Assembly: GCA_033764335.1 (NCBI GenBank)
Contig: JANRJC010000051.1
Location: forward strand, 124,001 to 188,000
DNA: 64,000 bases
From: JAGQVA01 sp033764335
GTDB taxonomy: Bacteria > Bacteroidota > Bacteroidia > J057
Direction: 5' to 3'
The notes under the pieces were generated by a model. The model did no database searches. It was not told where the DNA came from and worked only from the letters and a program-made list of their open reading frames with translations. Every line of letters starts with the position of its first letter. The first letter of the stretch is position 1. Position numbers and translations under genes: made by a program. Below, in pieces: positions 43,275 to 51,573 of this stretch.

Positions 43275-43946
43275 ATGAAAGTTTTAATTGTAGAAGACAA
43301 TCTCCAATTGTCGGAGAATATTATAACCTATCTTTCGAAAGAAGGTTATATTTGCACGACGGCTTTTACCTATTATGAAGCCGTTGATCGCCTGCTTTCG
43401 TTTTCTTATGACATTATCGTTTTGGACATTATGTTGCCCGATGGCGACGGGCTGGAAGTGCTGCGCGAACTCAAAAACCAGAAAAACAATACCGGAGTGA
43501 TTATTTCTTCGGCCAAAAATTCGCTCGACGACAAACTTCGCGGGCTTGACCTCGGCGCCGATGATTATATCACCAAACCCTATCATCTTCCCGAACTGAA
43601 TGCACGTGTTAAGGCGATTTATCGCCGTCGTAACTTTGAAGGAGGCCGACTCATAATATTTAATGAAATCAATATCAACCCCGATATTTTTGAAGTAAAA
43701 GTGAATGAAACGCCGATCATTCTGACTCGGAAAGAATATGATCTGCTGGTGTATTTTATCGCCAACCGCAACCGTGTGCTTACCAAACAATCCATTGCCG
43801 AACATCTTTGGGGCGATCACATGGATCTTGCCGACTCCTTCGATTTTGTTTACCAACATATAAAAAACCTCCGCAAAAAAATCACTCAGGCAGGAGGAAA
43901 TGACTATATTTCAACCATTTACGGCCTCGGATACCGTATGAGTTGA
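43275..43946 (+). CDS. OmpR/PhoB-family response regulator
   Basis: The 223-residue protein has a receiver domain with acidic pocket E7/D8, phospho-acceptor D51 (YDIIVLDIMLPDGDG), SSAKNSLDDK and the conserved Lys in YITKPYHLPEL. The C-terminal winged helix (ILTRKEYDLLVYFIANRNRV to YISTIYGLGYRMS) is of the OmpR type. It pairs with the sensor kinase 23 bp downstream. Start ATG 43275 was chosen as the first Met of the canonical MKVLIVEDN; the open frame extends back to 43194. Regulon unknown. Confidence 0.92.
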   Translation: MKVLIVEDNLQLSENIITYLSKEGYICTTAFTYYEAVDRLLSFSYDIIVLDIMLPDGDGLEVLRELKNQKNNTGVIISSAKNSLDDKLRGLDLGADDYITKPYHLPELNARVKAIYRRRNFEGGRLIIFNEININPDIFEVKVNETPIILTRKEYDLLVYFIANRNRVLTKQSIAEHLWGDHMDLADSFDFVYQHIKNLRKKITQAGGNDYISTIYGLGYRMS

Positions 43947-43969
43947 CCACTCGCGAAATTTAAGGTGTT

Positions 43970-45232
43970 ATGAAACTACTGGTTAAACTTACGTTTTATT
44001 ACCTTGTCATCACCCTGGTAATTTTTGGACTGGGGGGGGTTATGACTTTTAATATCATTCGCCAGACGGTGGTTCTCGAACTGGATCGTTACCTCCGCCA
44101 CGAACTGCGGAAAGTGTATGCCGCGATCGAACAGGATGTGCCTATTAATGCGCTGAACCGCAGCAATTTACAAATCCTGCAACTTCAGGAAGACAATCCG
44201 ATTGAAACAGGCATTACCATGACCGATACGGTTGTTTATCATATTTACCTGAAACGCAACGAACCCAACCGGAAAGCAACCGTTATCAAGGAGATAAAAG
44301 GCAATTATTACCACATCACCATCTTCGACCAGATTGTCGAGGATGATGATATCTACGACAGTTTGGTGGTGGGGCTTTCCCGAATGTATATTCTGCTGAC
44401 CATTGTGGTGATTTTGTCGGGTCTTATTCTGTCTAAAAAATTATTAGATCCTTTTGAAGCTACCCTCCGAAAAATCAAAACCTTCCACATTCAGGATCAT
44501 CAGCCGCTGGAATTTCCTAAAACCCATACGAAGGAATTCCGCAATCTCAACAATTTTATCACCCTAATGACCACAAAAGCGCGGCATGACTACCTGAATC
44601 TCAAGGAGTTTACCGAAAACGCTGCCCACGAAATGCAGACGCCGCTTGCCATTGCCAAAGGCAAACTTGAATTGTTGCTGGAATCCAGTCAGCTTGATGA
44701 AGAGCAGATACACATGGTGAATTCGGCGTATATGGCCATCAACAAACTCTCCCGCATGGGAAATTCGCTGGCTTTGCTCACCAAAATCGAGAACATGGAA
44801 TTTGCCAATCTTCGGGAGATAAACTTTTCGGAGATGCTGGAAGAAAAGCTGTTTGATTTCCGCGAACTGATCGAAATGCGGGAAATCCGCCTGAAAACCG
44901 AAATCGAACCTGAAGTAAAAACCGTCATGGATCCGATGTTACTGGATATTCTGCTGACCAACCTCCTGCAAAATGCTATCCGGCACAATATCGAAAACGG
45001 GATTATAGACATTCACCTAAATAACAAAGGGCTGACCATCAAAAATACAGGCCATCCTCCCGTTCTTCCGCCCGAACAGATGTTTGAAAGATTTAAGAAA
45101 AATAAACAATCGGGCGAGTCCAATGGGCTAGGGCTTAGCATCGTAAAAAAGATTTGCGAAGTCAATCAGTTTGTAATTCGGTACGATTACCACAGCGACT
45201 GGCACGAAGTCAGTTTAGGGATAAGAGGGTAG
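43970..45232 (+). CDS. two-component sensor histidine kinase
   Basis: The 420-residue membrane kinase has membrane segments at residues 5-30 (FYYLVITLVIFGLGGVMTF) and about 138-160 (MYILLTIVVILSGLILS) with a periplasmic sensor loop between. HisKA follows with AAHEMQTPLAIAKGKLELLL (His near residue 224), then the HATPase boxes NLLQNAIRHNI, IKNTG and GLGLSIVKKICE. It phosphorylates the response regulator upstream. The signal is unknown. The pair resembles the RprXY/CusRS type of layout, without evidence for either. Confidence 0.9.
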   Translation: MKLLVKLTFYYLVITLVIFGLGGVMTFNIIRQTVVLELDRYLRHELRKVYAAIEQDVPINALNRSNLQILQLQEDNPIETGITMTDTVVYHIYLKRNEPNRKATVIKEIKGNYYHITIFDQIVEDDDIYDSLVVGLSRMYILLTIVVILSGLILSKKLLDPFEATLRKIKTFHIQDHQPLEFPKTHTKEFRNLNNFITLMTTKARHDYLNLKEFTENAAHEMQTPLAIAKGKLELLLESSQLDEEQIHMVNSAYMAINKLSRMGNSLALLTKIENMEFANLREINFSEMLEEKLFDFRELIEMREIRLKTEIEPEVKTVMDPMLLDILLTNLLQNAIRHNIENGIIDIHLNNKGLTIKNTGHPPVLPPEQMFERFKKNKQSGESNGLGLSIVKKICEVNQFVIRYDYHSDWHEVSLGIRG

Positions 45233-45237
45233 GGGAA

Positions 45238-45612
45238 TTAAATAGGATTGTCAACCGGGTTTACTAATACAAGTTCGGGGATATGAGAAAAATCACGAAT
45301 ATTTCGGGTATATAATTCAAATCCGTATAATAGGGCGGTTGCTGCAATGATGGCGTCGCCGGGCGACATTCGTTTTCGCTGACGTAAAACAATAGCCTGA
45401 TTCAAAATATCTTCATTCACAGGAATTCGTGTTAACTGTCGAAACACGGATTCAAACCATTTTTTTTCTTCTTCTGAAAAACCGGTGTATCCAAGTACTT
45501 CTAATCGTGTAAAATCTGAAACCAAACAAGAAGTATCTACCAGTAATGGTCGCAAATATGCATAAATAGGTTGTGGTGCATATATTAGAATATTTGAGTC
45601 CAAAATCTTCAT
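45238..45612 (-). CDS. PIN-domain ribonuclease toxin (second TA locus)
   Basis: The 124-residue protein has the PIN acidic quartet D5 (ILDSNILIY), E38 (DFTRLEVLGYTG), D86 (RMSPGDAIIAATAL) and D107 (RNIRDFSH). The PGDAIIAATA motif is typical of this VapC-like branch. Its gene starts 12 bp after the antitoxin stop. It converges with the sensor kinase gene (5 bp gap). RNA target unknown. Confidence 0.85.
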   Translation of the reverse strand: MKILDSNILIYAPQPIYAYLRPLLVDTSCLVSDFTRLEVLGYTGFSEEEKKWFESVFRQLTRIPVNEDILNQAIVLRQRKRMSPGDAIIAATALLYGFELYTRNIRDFSHIPELVLVNPVDNPI

Positions 45613-45624
45613 CTATATTCAATT

Positions 45625-45867
45625 TTATTCTCTCCCAGGTAAAGGTCTGTCTTTGCGACTTTCCTCGAAATCGCGGAGAAGAGCCTCAAAATCAGCGTTA
45701 GCAGGTAATCCTTCAAGAATTGTTTTTACATCATGGGTATCAGGATTAGCTATCACAGGGGATAGCTGTTGTCTGTTAGATATAACTCTTATGTTGAGCC
45801 GCCGACATAAGGCTAGCAGAAGGTTAATATCTTGATTTTGAGGTATTTCGAGAATTAATTGAGTCAT
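45625..45867 (-). CDS. antitoxin of the second PIN-domain TA locus
   Basis: The 80-residue protein precedes the PIN toxin gene by 12 bp. It starts MTQLILEIPQNQDINLLLAL, typical of the small antitoxins that accompany this toxin branch, and ends with a charged tail (DFEALLRDFEESRKDRPLPG) suited to bind the toxin groove. A classical DNA-binding motif is not obvious. The role is inferred from gene order and size. Confidence 0.75.
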   Translation of the reverse strand: MTQLILEIPQNQDINLLLALCRRLNIRVISNRQQLSPVIANPDTHDVKTILEGLPANADFEALLRDFEESRKDRPLPGRE

Positions 45868-45951
45868 AAGTGTACTAAAATAAGTGATATAAACAGATTC
45901 TTGCGGTTTCTGATTACATGAATATAAATATACGGAGTTCTTTTAGAAGGT

Positions 45952-46626
45952 TTACATCCTGTCATCTGATTTTTTCTCCTTGCCCCAGTCCCGGTACAAC
46001 ATACTATAAGTTACCATATCAACGGTCTTGCCGTTTACGGTGCCGGCTTCGTGGTCAAGGCCCTCCCAGGAGAATTTCAGCCGGAGGGGAATTGCTTCAC
46101 TGCGAAAATTTTTTGTCGCACATTTGATTACTACCCGGTGCAACTGCTGCACTTCAAATACATAATCGAGGCATTTGGATACAGAGCGGGTGACAATGCC
46201 TTTGCCTTCCTGTTCTTTACTGATCCAATAGCCCAGGGAAATCTGGTTTTGGGATTTGTCGCCTTCATTAAAATCGAGCAGTCCCGCCAGTTTGTCCTGA
46301 TACCAGATGCCATAAACCCATTTCCCTGCGAAAATATCCCGATAACTCACCGTGCGGATAAAACTGCGGCAGTCCTGAATGGTTTTTACTTTTTCAATCC
46401 AACTCAGCCACTCCTGAAGATGTGCCCGGTTATTTTCAACCAATTCATAGATGCGTTCACTGTCCTGGGCGGTAATGGGGCGAAGGGTAATCTCCTCATC
46501 AACCACAAGTTCTGGCGCAGTTTTCTGCCAAAAGGGTTTTAAAGGAACCCTTACAGGGAACAAATCCCTGAAAACCGGTGTCTTGGACTTAGAGCCAGAG
46601 GTCTGATGAGCAGATGATTGCTTCAT
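45952..46626 (-). CDS. GNAT N-acetyltransferase, RimJ/RimL-like
   Basis: The 224-residue protein has a GNAT core: ITLRPITAQDSERIYELVEN at the start, the acetyl-CoA-binding loop LGYWISKEQEGKGIVTRSV and QLHRVVIKCATKNFRSEAI, as in RimJ/RimL-type and ribosomal protein acetyltransferases. A 40-residue N-terminal extension of low complexity precedes the domain. ATG 46626 was chosen; ATG 46644 is in frame. Substrate unknown; cytoplasmic. Confidence 0.85.
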   Translation of the reverse strand: MKQSSAHQTSGSKSKTPVFRDLFPVRVPLKPFWQKTAPELVVDEEITLRPITAQDSERIYELVENNRAHLQEWLSWIEKVKTIQDCRSFIRTVSYRDIFAGKWVYGIWYQDKLAGLLDFNEGDKSQNQISLGYWISKEQEGKGIVTRSVSKCLDYVFEVQQLHRVVIKCATKNFRSEAIPLRLKFSWEGLDHEAGTVNGKTVDMVTYSMLYRDWGKEKKSDDRM

Positions 46627-46713
46627 AAAAGGATTCAACTGCAAAAACAGAACCAGTTTTTTAACATTTTTTGATCGGTTATTTTTAGCCTGATAAAGGC
46701 TTTCTAATATCTT

Positions 46714-47553
46714 TCACGCCTCAATCTGTGCAAAAATATAGTCAATTACGCTGTCTTTTTCATTGGTATCAATCACTTCTGTCGCAAGAGCCTTTAACTC
46801 TGGCCGGGCGTTGCCGGTGGCAATTTTATGTCGGGCGATTTCAAACATGCTGATGTCGTTGAGGTTATCGCCAAATACGGTCAGATGCTCGGTGCTGTAT
46901 CCCAGTTCGTTTACCAGCAATGATATTGCACGGGCTTTGGTCGCCAATTGGTCATAAACCGAAAGCCAGTACCAGTCACTTCCGTAGCCGTTTTGATAAA
47001 TATAGGTCTGAAGTTGTTCGGGAAACCGCCGGTTGAGTTCGGCCTGCATTTCTTCCAATGGCTCTATCCGGTCAATCATATTGAGGCAAATTACTTTTTC
47101 CCCCATCACCGAAAAAGTGTTTTCAATGTCCTTTAATCTTTCATCTCCGGCTCTAATCCGATCTTCCCGATAATGCCTCATGCCTTCGTTGAGGTTGGGT
47201 TCAATGTATAGGTTGTCCCGCCCCTCGTGCCAACTGCATACAAAAGGGTGAAAACCTGCGGTTTTAAAAAGGCTAAGCAATTCATAATCAAAGGGTTTTG
47301 GCAGTGCCTGAATGGCCCGATGAGTACCCGATTTCAGGTCGGAAATATAAGCACCGTTGGAACAAACTACCGGAAGCCTCAGGGGTAAGTCTCCCATAAT
47401 CAGCTTCACCGATACGATACTTCGGGCCGTGGCAAAGGAAATCGAAACGCCTTTTTGGATTAATTCTTCCAAACCCTTTCGTGCATAAGTCGAAAGAGTG
47501 GCGTCATTTTGCAGCAATGTGCCGTCGAGGTCGGTAATAAATATTTTTTTCAT
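46714..47553 (-). CDS. HAD-superfamily phosphatase, Cof type
   Basis: The 279-residue protein begins MKKIFITDLDGTLLQNDATL (HAD motif I DxDGTL), has SFATARSI (motif II), a Cof-type cap and VFGDNLNDISMFEIA (motif IV). Cof-type HADs dephosphorylate sugar phosphates or cofactors such as FMN and pyridoxal phosphate. ATG 47553 was chosen at motif I; the open frame runs much further upstream into the neighbouring gene. It is divergent from the pyridoxal kinase gene, with only 22 bp between the start codons, so a role in vitamin B6 turnover is possible but not shown. Confidence 0.88.
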   Translation of the reverse strand: MKKIFITDLDGTLLQNDATLSTYARKGLEELIQKGVSISFATARSIVSVKLIMGDLPLRLPVVCSNGAYISDLKSGTHRAIQALPKPFDYELLSLFKTAGFHPFVCSWHEGRDNLYIEPNLNEGMRHYREDRIRAGDERLKDIENTFSVMGEKVICLNMIDRIEPLEEMQAELNRRFPEQLQTYIYQNGYGSDWYWLSVYDQLATKARAISLLVNELGYSTEHLTVFGDNLNDISMFEIARHKIATGNARPELKALATEVIDTNEKDSVIDYIFAQIEA

Positions 47554-47561
47554 ATATTCAG

Positions 47562-47571
47562 GTTTGCAAAC
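47562..47571. promoter_or_regulatory. perfect palindrome GTTTGCAAAC between divergent start codons
   Basis: A 10-bp perfect palindrome lies in the centre of the 22-bp spacer separating the HAD and pyridoxal kinase start codons. It could be a shared operator. There is no room for separate promoters with leaders, so each gene's promoter must lie partly in the other coding region. Confidence 0.35.
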
Positions 47572-47575
47572 TACT

Positions 47576-48331
47576 ATGAAAATTTTGACTATCCATAGTT
47601 TTGCCGTACATGGAACGGCAAGCCTGAAGGCAATTATCAGTCTGCTAGGTACTCGTGTACTTCCGGTGCCCAGTCTGTTCCTGAGCGGACTTACTAATAT
47701 TCCGGGTATAATAAAAACGGAAACGCAGCTTCCCGAAATTTTGGAGAGTACTTTTGCCATCTCCCGCGCCCGCGAGGAAAAACTGATTGTTTATATCGGT
47801 TATCTCGGCAATGCGGGACAGGTAAAATTGATTCGTCGGCTTATCGAAAAAAACCGCGATATCATTGTGAGTATTGTCGTGGATCCGGTCTCGGGAGATC
47901 ATGGTAAAATGTACGTCCCTCCAACCGTAGTCGAAGCCTGGCCCGGACTGCTCGAAATCGCCGACTGGGCGTTGCCCAACTATACAGAGCTTACGCTGCT
48001 CTCCGGGGCAGGGGAAAAAGCGACGGAAGAGGAACATCTTAACGCCTTTCGCGATAAATTTTCTTCGCTTAGTTATATCATCACCAGCATGCCTCATTCC
48101 GGTCAGTTGAAACTCCTGCTCCACCACAACGGCATCGCACAACCTTTTACGCATAAAAAAGAAAATATTAATTTTAGCGGAACCGGAGATATTTTTGCGG
48201 CACATTTTATCATGAGTTATTTTTTCCGGCGACAGTCTCCCTTCCAAGCGATGCGCATGGCTGCGGAAGCGACCCATGCGGTCATCCGCCGGTCAATGGA
48301 ATTGGGCAGTGAAGATATTGTGCTGGAATAG
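47576..48331 (+). CDS. pdxK: pyridoxal kinase
   Basis: The 251-residue ribokinase-fold protein has the pyridoxal kinase pattern: MKILTIHSFAVHGTASLKAI, DPVSGDHGKMYVPP, NYTELTLLSGAGEK and the ATP/anion-hole motif INFSGTGDIFAAHF with catalytic Asp. It phosphorylates pyridoxal, pyridoxamine or pyridoxine in the vitamin B6 salvage route. It is shorter than the E. coli enzyme (about 285 residues) but all core motifs are present. ATG 47576 was chosen. Confidence 0.85.
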   Translation: MKILTIHSFAVHGTASLKAIISLLGTRVLPVPSLFLSGLTNIPGIIKTETQLPEILESTFAISRAREEKLIVYIGYLGNAGQVKLIRRLIEKNRDIIVSIVVDPVSGDHGKMYVPPTVVEAWPGLLEIADWALPNYTELTLLSGAGEKATEEEHLNAFRDKFSSLSYIITSMPHSGQLKLLLHHNGIAQPFTHKKENINFSGTGDIFAAHFIMSYFFRRQSPFQAMRMAAEATHAVIRRSMELGSEDIVLE

Positions 48332-48351
48332 GATATACCCCATTTTAGGTA

Positions 48352-48382
48352 TTGGAGATTTGCTTGGCTACTCCTACATTTG
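48352..48382 (+). promoter_or_regulatory. Bacteroidota-type promoter (TTG, 20 bp, TACATTTG)
   Basis: TTG at 48352-48354 and TACATTTG at 48375-48382 match both consensus elements exactly with a 20-bp spacer. The start codon of the NarL-type regulator is 43 bp downstream. It is the best promoter match in the window. Confidence 0.65.
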
Positions 48383-48425
48383 CCTTTGTTTAGAATAAGT
48401 CTAAATAAAAATAAGCAATTGATCT

Positions 48426-49091
48426 ATGCCTCAAGTTTCCATTCTTCTGGCGGATGCACAGCACATTTTCCGAAATGGGCTGAAACTAATGCTGGAAGAG
48501 ATGAGGGATATGCTGCTGATAGGAGAAGCGGAAAACAGCGATCAACTGGTAAAACTACTGGCACAAACCCCGCCGGATATGGTGATCATTGACTATAACC
48601 TTCCGGGGTATTTTTGCCGTCAGGACATCGCTCAAATTCGCCTTATGGCTCCCGAAACCCAAATCGTAATCATTTCTTCCGATCAGGACAAACAAAATAT
48701 CTACCATGTACTGGAAAGCGGGGTGGCGGGTTATCTTACCAAAGAGTGCGGCACGGACGAAATCATGCTGGCGATAAGGCTGGCTTCACGAGGTGAAAAA
48801 TTTTTCTGTAATAAAGTGCTGAATATCATTCTGGAAAAAAAAGTGGATCGCCCGGACGAGGATTGTACGCCTACGGTTTTGACCGCTCGCGAGATGGAAA
48901 TTACCGCCCTGATTGCCCGGGGGATTCGCACCGAAAATATCGCCGAAAAACTCTGCCTCAGTGTACATACGATCAGAACTCACCGCAAAAACATCCTCAA
49001 AAAACTCAAAATTAAATCCGTTTCAGGCATTATACTTCACGCCATACAGACAGGCCTAATTGGTTCAGAACAGGCAAACCCTCCACGATAA
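48426..49091 (+). CDS. NarL/FixJ-family response regulator
   Basis: The 221-residue protein has a receiver domain with acidic D10 (ILLADAQ), phospho-acceptor Asp in DMVIIDYNLPGY and Lys in GYLTKECGTDEI. The LuxR-type HTH follows (LTAREMEITALIARGIRTEN, LCLSVHTIRTHRKNILKKL). No cognate kinase is adjacent. It is followed by parB after 80 bp. It is expected to be activated by phosphorylation from an orphan kinase. Confidence 0.9.
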   Translation: MPQVSILLADAQHIFRNGLKLMLEEMRDMLLIGEAENSDQLVKLLAQTPPDMVIIDYNLPGYFCRQDIAQIRLMAPETQIVIISSDQDKQNIYHVLESGVAGYLTKECGTDEIMLAIRLASRGEKFFCNKVLNIILEKKVDRPDEDCTPTVLTAREMEITALIARGIRTENIAEKLCLSVHTIRTHRKNILKKLKIKSVSGIILHAIQTGLIGSEQANPPR

Positions 49092-49171
49092 CCCTTTACT
49101 TCCGGAAAATTAGCATTGCCTGACGAAGGGAATATGTGTACTTTAGCAGTCCATTCGCAGAACTGACAAAA

Positions 49172-50053
49172 ATGGCTAAAACCCGAAAAGCATTGGGGCG
49201 GGGGCTGGAAGGCCTTCTTCCTACCAACCTTCCCGCTAATAAACCCGAGGTAATCGCAGTTACCACGATCAACCTGATTCCGGTTGATCAGATTGACTCA
49301 AACCCTTATCAACCCCGTCATGATTTTGACGATGAGGCATTGAAAGAACTGGCGGCCTCTATCAAGGAGCAGGGGATCATTCAGCCGCTGACCGTGCGCC
49401 GGCTGGCGGATAAACAATACCAGCTTATCGCCGGCGAACGTCGCCTGAAGGCTTCCAAAATCGCCGGGTTAAAGGAAGTCCCCGCCTATATCCGCACCGC
49501 CAACGATGAGCAAATGCTCGAAATGGCATTGATTGAAAATATTCAGCGCGAAGACCTCAACCCCATTGAAATAGCGCTTTCTTACCAGCGTATGATTGAC
49601 GAAATCGGCCTGCGTCAGGAAGACCTGGGCGATAAAGTAGGGAAAAATCGGGCATCGGTTTCCAATTACCTGCGACTGCTAAAACTGCCTCCCACCATTA
49701 TGAGTGGGCTGAAGAAAAAAATGATTTCCTTTGGCCATGGCAGAACGCTGATCGGTATTGAAAACGCTATCCTTCAGGAAGATATTTACAACGAAATTAT
49801 TTCCAAAGGGCTTTCCGTCAGACAGACCGAAGAAATCGTAAGACTGGCAAACCAACCCAAAGAGAAAAAATCTCCCGTTTCCGAAAAACCCTCTGCCGAT
49901 CAAATCCAACTTCAAAAAGTAGCGGATGACCTCAACCGTAAATTTTCCCGAAAAATAAAACTCCGGCAGAACAAGGACGGTAAAGGCGAAATTTCCATAC
50001 CCTTTGACTCCAACAAAGACCTAAACAGCATTCTGGAAATTCTGGACATCTGA
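49172..50053 (+). CDS. parB: chromosome partitioning protein ParB
   Basis: The 293-residue protein has the ParB N-terminal CTPase domain (IDSNPYQPRHDFDDEALKEL; the GERRLKASKIAGL box), LIENIQREDLNPIEIA and the KorB-type HTH (LGDKVGKNRASVSNYLRLLK). It binds parS sites and loads condensin. ATG 49172 was chosen because MAKTRKALGRGLEGLLP is the usual start. The upstream parA that normally precedes it is missing from this place. The DUF5683 and dapB genes follow, which is the conserved order in Bacteroidota. Confidence 0.93.
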   Translation: MAKTRKALGRGLEGLLPTNLPANKPEVIAVTTINLIPVDQIDSNPYQPRHDFDDEALKELAASIKEQGIIQPLTVRRLADKQYQLIAGERRLKASKIAGLKEVPAYIRTANDEQMLEMALIENIQREDLNPIEIALSYQRMIDEIGLRQEDLGDKVGKNRASVSNYLRLLKLPPTIMSGLKKKMISFGHGRTLIGIENAILQEDIYNEIISKGLSVRQTEEIVRLANQPKEKKSPVSEKPSADQIQLQKVADDLNRKFSRKIKLRQNKDGKGEISIPFDSNKDLNSILEILDI

Positions 50054-50111
50054 TTTCCTCTCCAACCAACTTCAATGGCGGATGGATACACTTTGGAAAT
50101 ATGTGCGGCGG

Positions 50112-50837
50112 ATGGAAATAAATATCAGTACAAAAATCGCGGTTTTTTTTCTCCTCACCGGAGTTGCAAGGGGACTTTACGGCCAGGTTGACACCTTGCC
50201 TTCGGATACGATTCCGGCAAAAAAAATTCAGGAAATCGTCGAAACCGTTAAAAACGAACTTCCCCGCATGGAAACAGCCGAAGACAAACTTCGCCTTCGT
50301 ATCCAGTTTCCCTGGCGGGATGACATATTGATTCCCTTGCCCAAAGCTTTTGCACCTACGGGCGCACGTCCTCCTTTTGACCCGGATATCGCTTATCAGC
50401 GAAGCCTCATCCTGCCCGGATGGGGGCAGGCTTACAACAAAAGTTATTGGAAAATCCCGTTTTTTTACGCCGGTTATGGCGCATTTGTCTGGTGGATTAA
50501 TTACAACCAGCAGCAGTATCAACGCCACGGCGTAGCTTATCAGTGTGCGCTGGGGCTGCTACCCGACTGCACACTCGACCCCGAATTTGCCAGCTACGAT
50601 GCCGCCGGAATCCGCACCCGCCGCGACAAATTCCGCCGCGACCGCGACTATGGCATCATCCTCATGCTGGGATGGCACGGGCTTCATGTCATTGAAGCTT
50701 ATGTGGACGCCCACCTCAACGGTTTTGATGTATCCGAAGATCTGAGTTTTAAAGCGCGTCCCGCCCTCGTTGACCCGCTTCAAGGGTATAGTTCCACGGG
50801 ATATGTTCCGGGAATTTCTTTTACCTTTGATTTCTAA
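50112..50837 (+). CDS. DUF5683 domain membrane protein
   Basis: The 241-residue protein has a signal-like start (MEINISTKIAVFFLLTGVAR) and the DUF5683 domain: SLILPGWGQAYNKSYWKIP, FFYAGYGAFVWWINYNQQQY and RDRDYGIILMLGWHGLHVIE, which give membrane-associated helices, and DAHLNGFDVSEDL. It is nearly always found between parB and dapB in Bacteroidota; its role is not established. ATG 50112 was chosen for the signal; ATG 50082 is possible. It ends 10 bp before dapB. Confidence 0.85.
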   Translation: MEINISTKIAVFFLLTGVARGLYGQVDTLPSDTIPAKKIQEIVETVKNELPRMETAEDKLRLRIQFPWRDDILIPLPKAFAPTGARPPFDPDIAYQRSLILPGWGQAYNKSYWKIPFFYAGYGAFVWWINYNQQQYQRHGVAYQCALGLLPDCTLDPEFASYDAAGIRTRRDKFRRDRDYGIILMLGWHGLHVIEAYVDAHLNGFDVSEDLSFKARPALVDPLQGYSSTGYVPGISFTFDF

Positions 50838-50847
50838 ACTTTTTTCT

Positions 50848-51573
50848 ATGCTCCGAATTGCACTTGTGGGTTATGGGAAAATGGGCAAAGCCATTGAGCA
50901 GGAAGCCTTGTCCCGTAACCATGTCATCAGTCGTATTATTGATCTTGCCAATCAGCACGATATTCTGACACTTTCCCCGGCAAATACCGATGTGGTTATC
51001 GAATTTACCCAGCCCGGAAGTTTTCCGGAAAATCTGCGAAAGGTAATGGAGTCGGGCGTACCCCTGGTAACAGGTACAACCGGCTGGTACGACCAACTTG
51101 CGCAGGTGCAAAAAATCGTAAACGAATCCGGCGGCGGGCTGATGTACAGCTCCAATTTTTCCATTGGGGTAAATATATTGTTTAAACTCAACCAATACCT
51201 CGCCGAAATGATGAACCGTTTCGATCAATACGATTGTTTTGTGGAGGAGCGCCACCACCGCCACAAGGCCGATGCTCCCAGCGGAACGGCGTATTCACTG
51301 TCCCGGCAAATTTTGGCAGGCTTGGACCGCAAAACCCGCGTCGCAGGCGAAGACCTCCGCCATCGCAAACCCGAAGCAGACGAGCTTTCGGTCGGATACG
51401 TCCGCAGCGGGGAAATCATTGGGGAACATACCGTGGGTTATACCTCTGACATAGATACAATTACGATTTCCCATACGGCACACAGCCGGCGCGGTTTTGC
51501 GCTCGGGGCCGTAGTCGCTGCTGAGTGGATGGTAGGAAAAACCGGTGTCTATGAGTTTTCTTCGATTATTTAA
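50848..51573 (+). CDS. dapB: 4-hydroxy-tetrahydrodipicolinate reductase
   Basis: The 241-residue enzyme has an N-terminal NAD(P)-binding motif (RIALVGYGKMGKAI), EFTQPGSFPENL, TGTTGWYD, the catalytic EERHHRHKADAPSGTA (His-His and Lys-Asp of the DapB family) and GYVRSGEIIGEHTVGY. It catalyses the second committed step to diaminopimelate and lysine. ATG 50848 was chosen at MLRIALVGYG. Its end overlaps the convergent beta-lactamase-like gene by 8 bp. Confidence 0.93.
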   Translation: MLRIALVGYGKMGKAIEQEALSRNHVISRIIDLANQHDILTLSPANTDVVIEFTQPGSFPENLRKVMESGVPLVTGTTGWYDQLAQVQKIVNESGGGLMYSSNFSIGVNILFKLNQYLAEMMNRFDQYDCFVEERHHRHKADAPSGTAYSLSRQILAGLDRKTRVAGEDLRHRKPEADELSVGYVRSGEIIGEHTVGYTSDIDTITISHTAHSRRGFALGAVVAAEWMVGKTGVYEFSSII

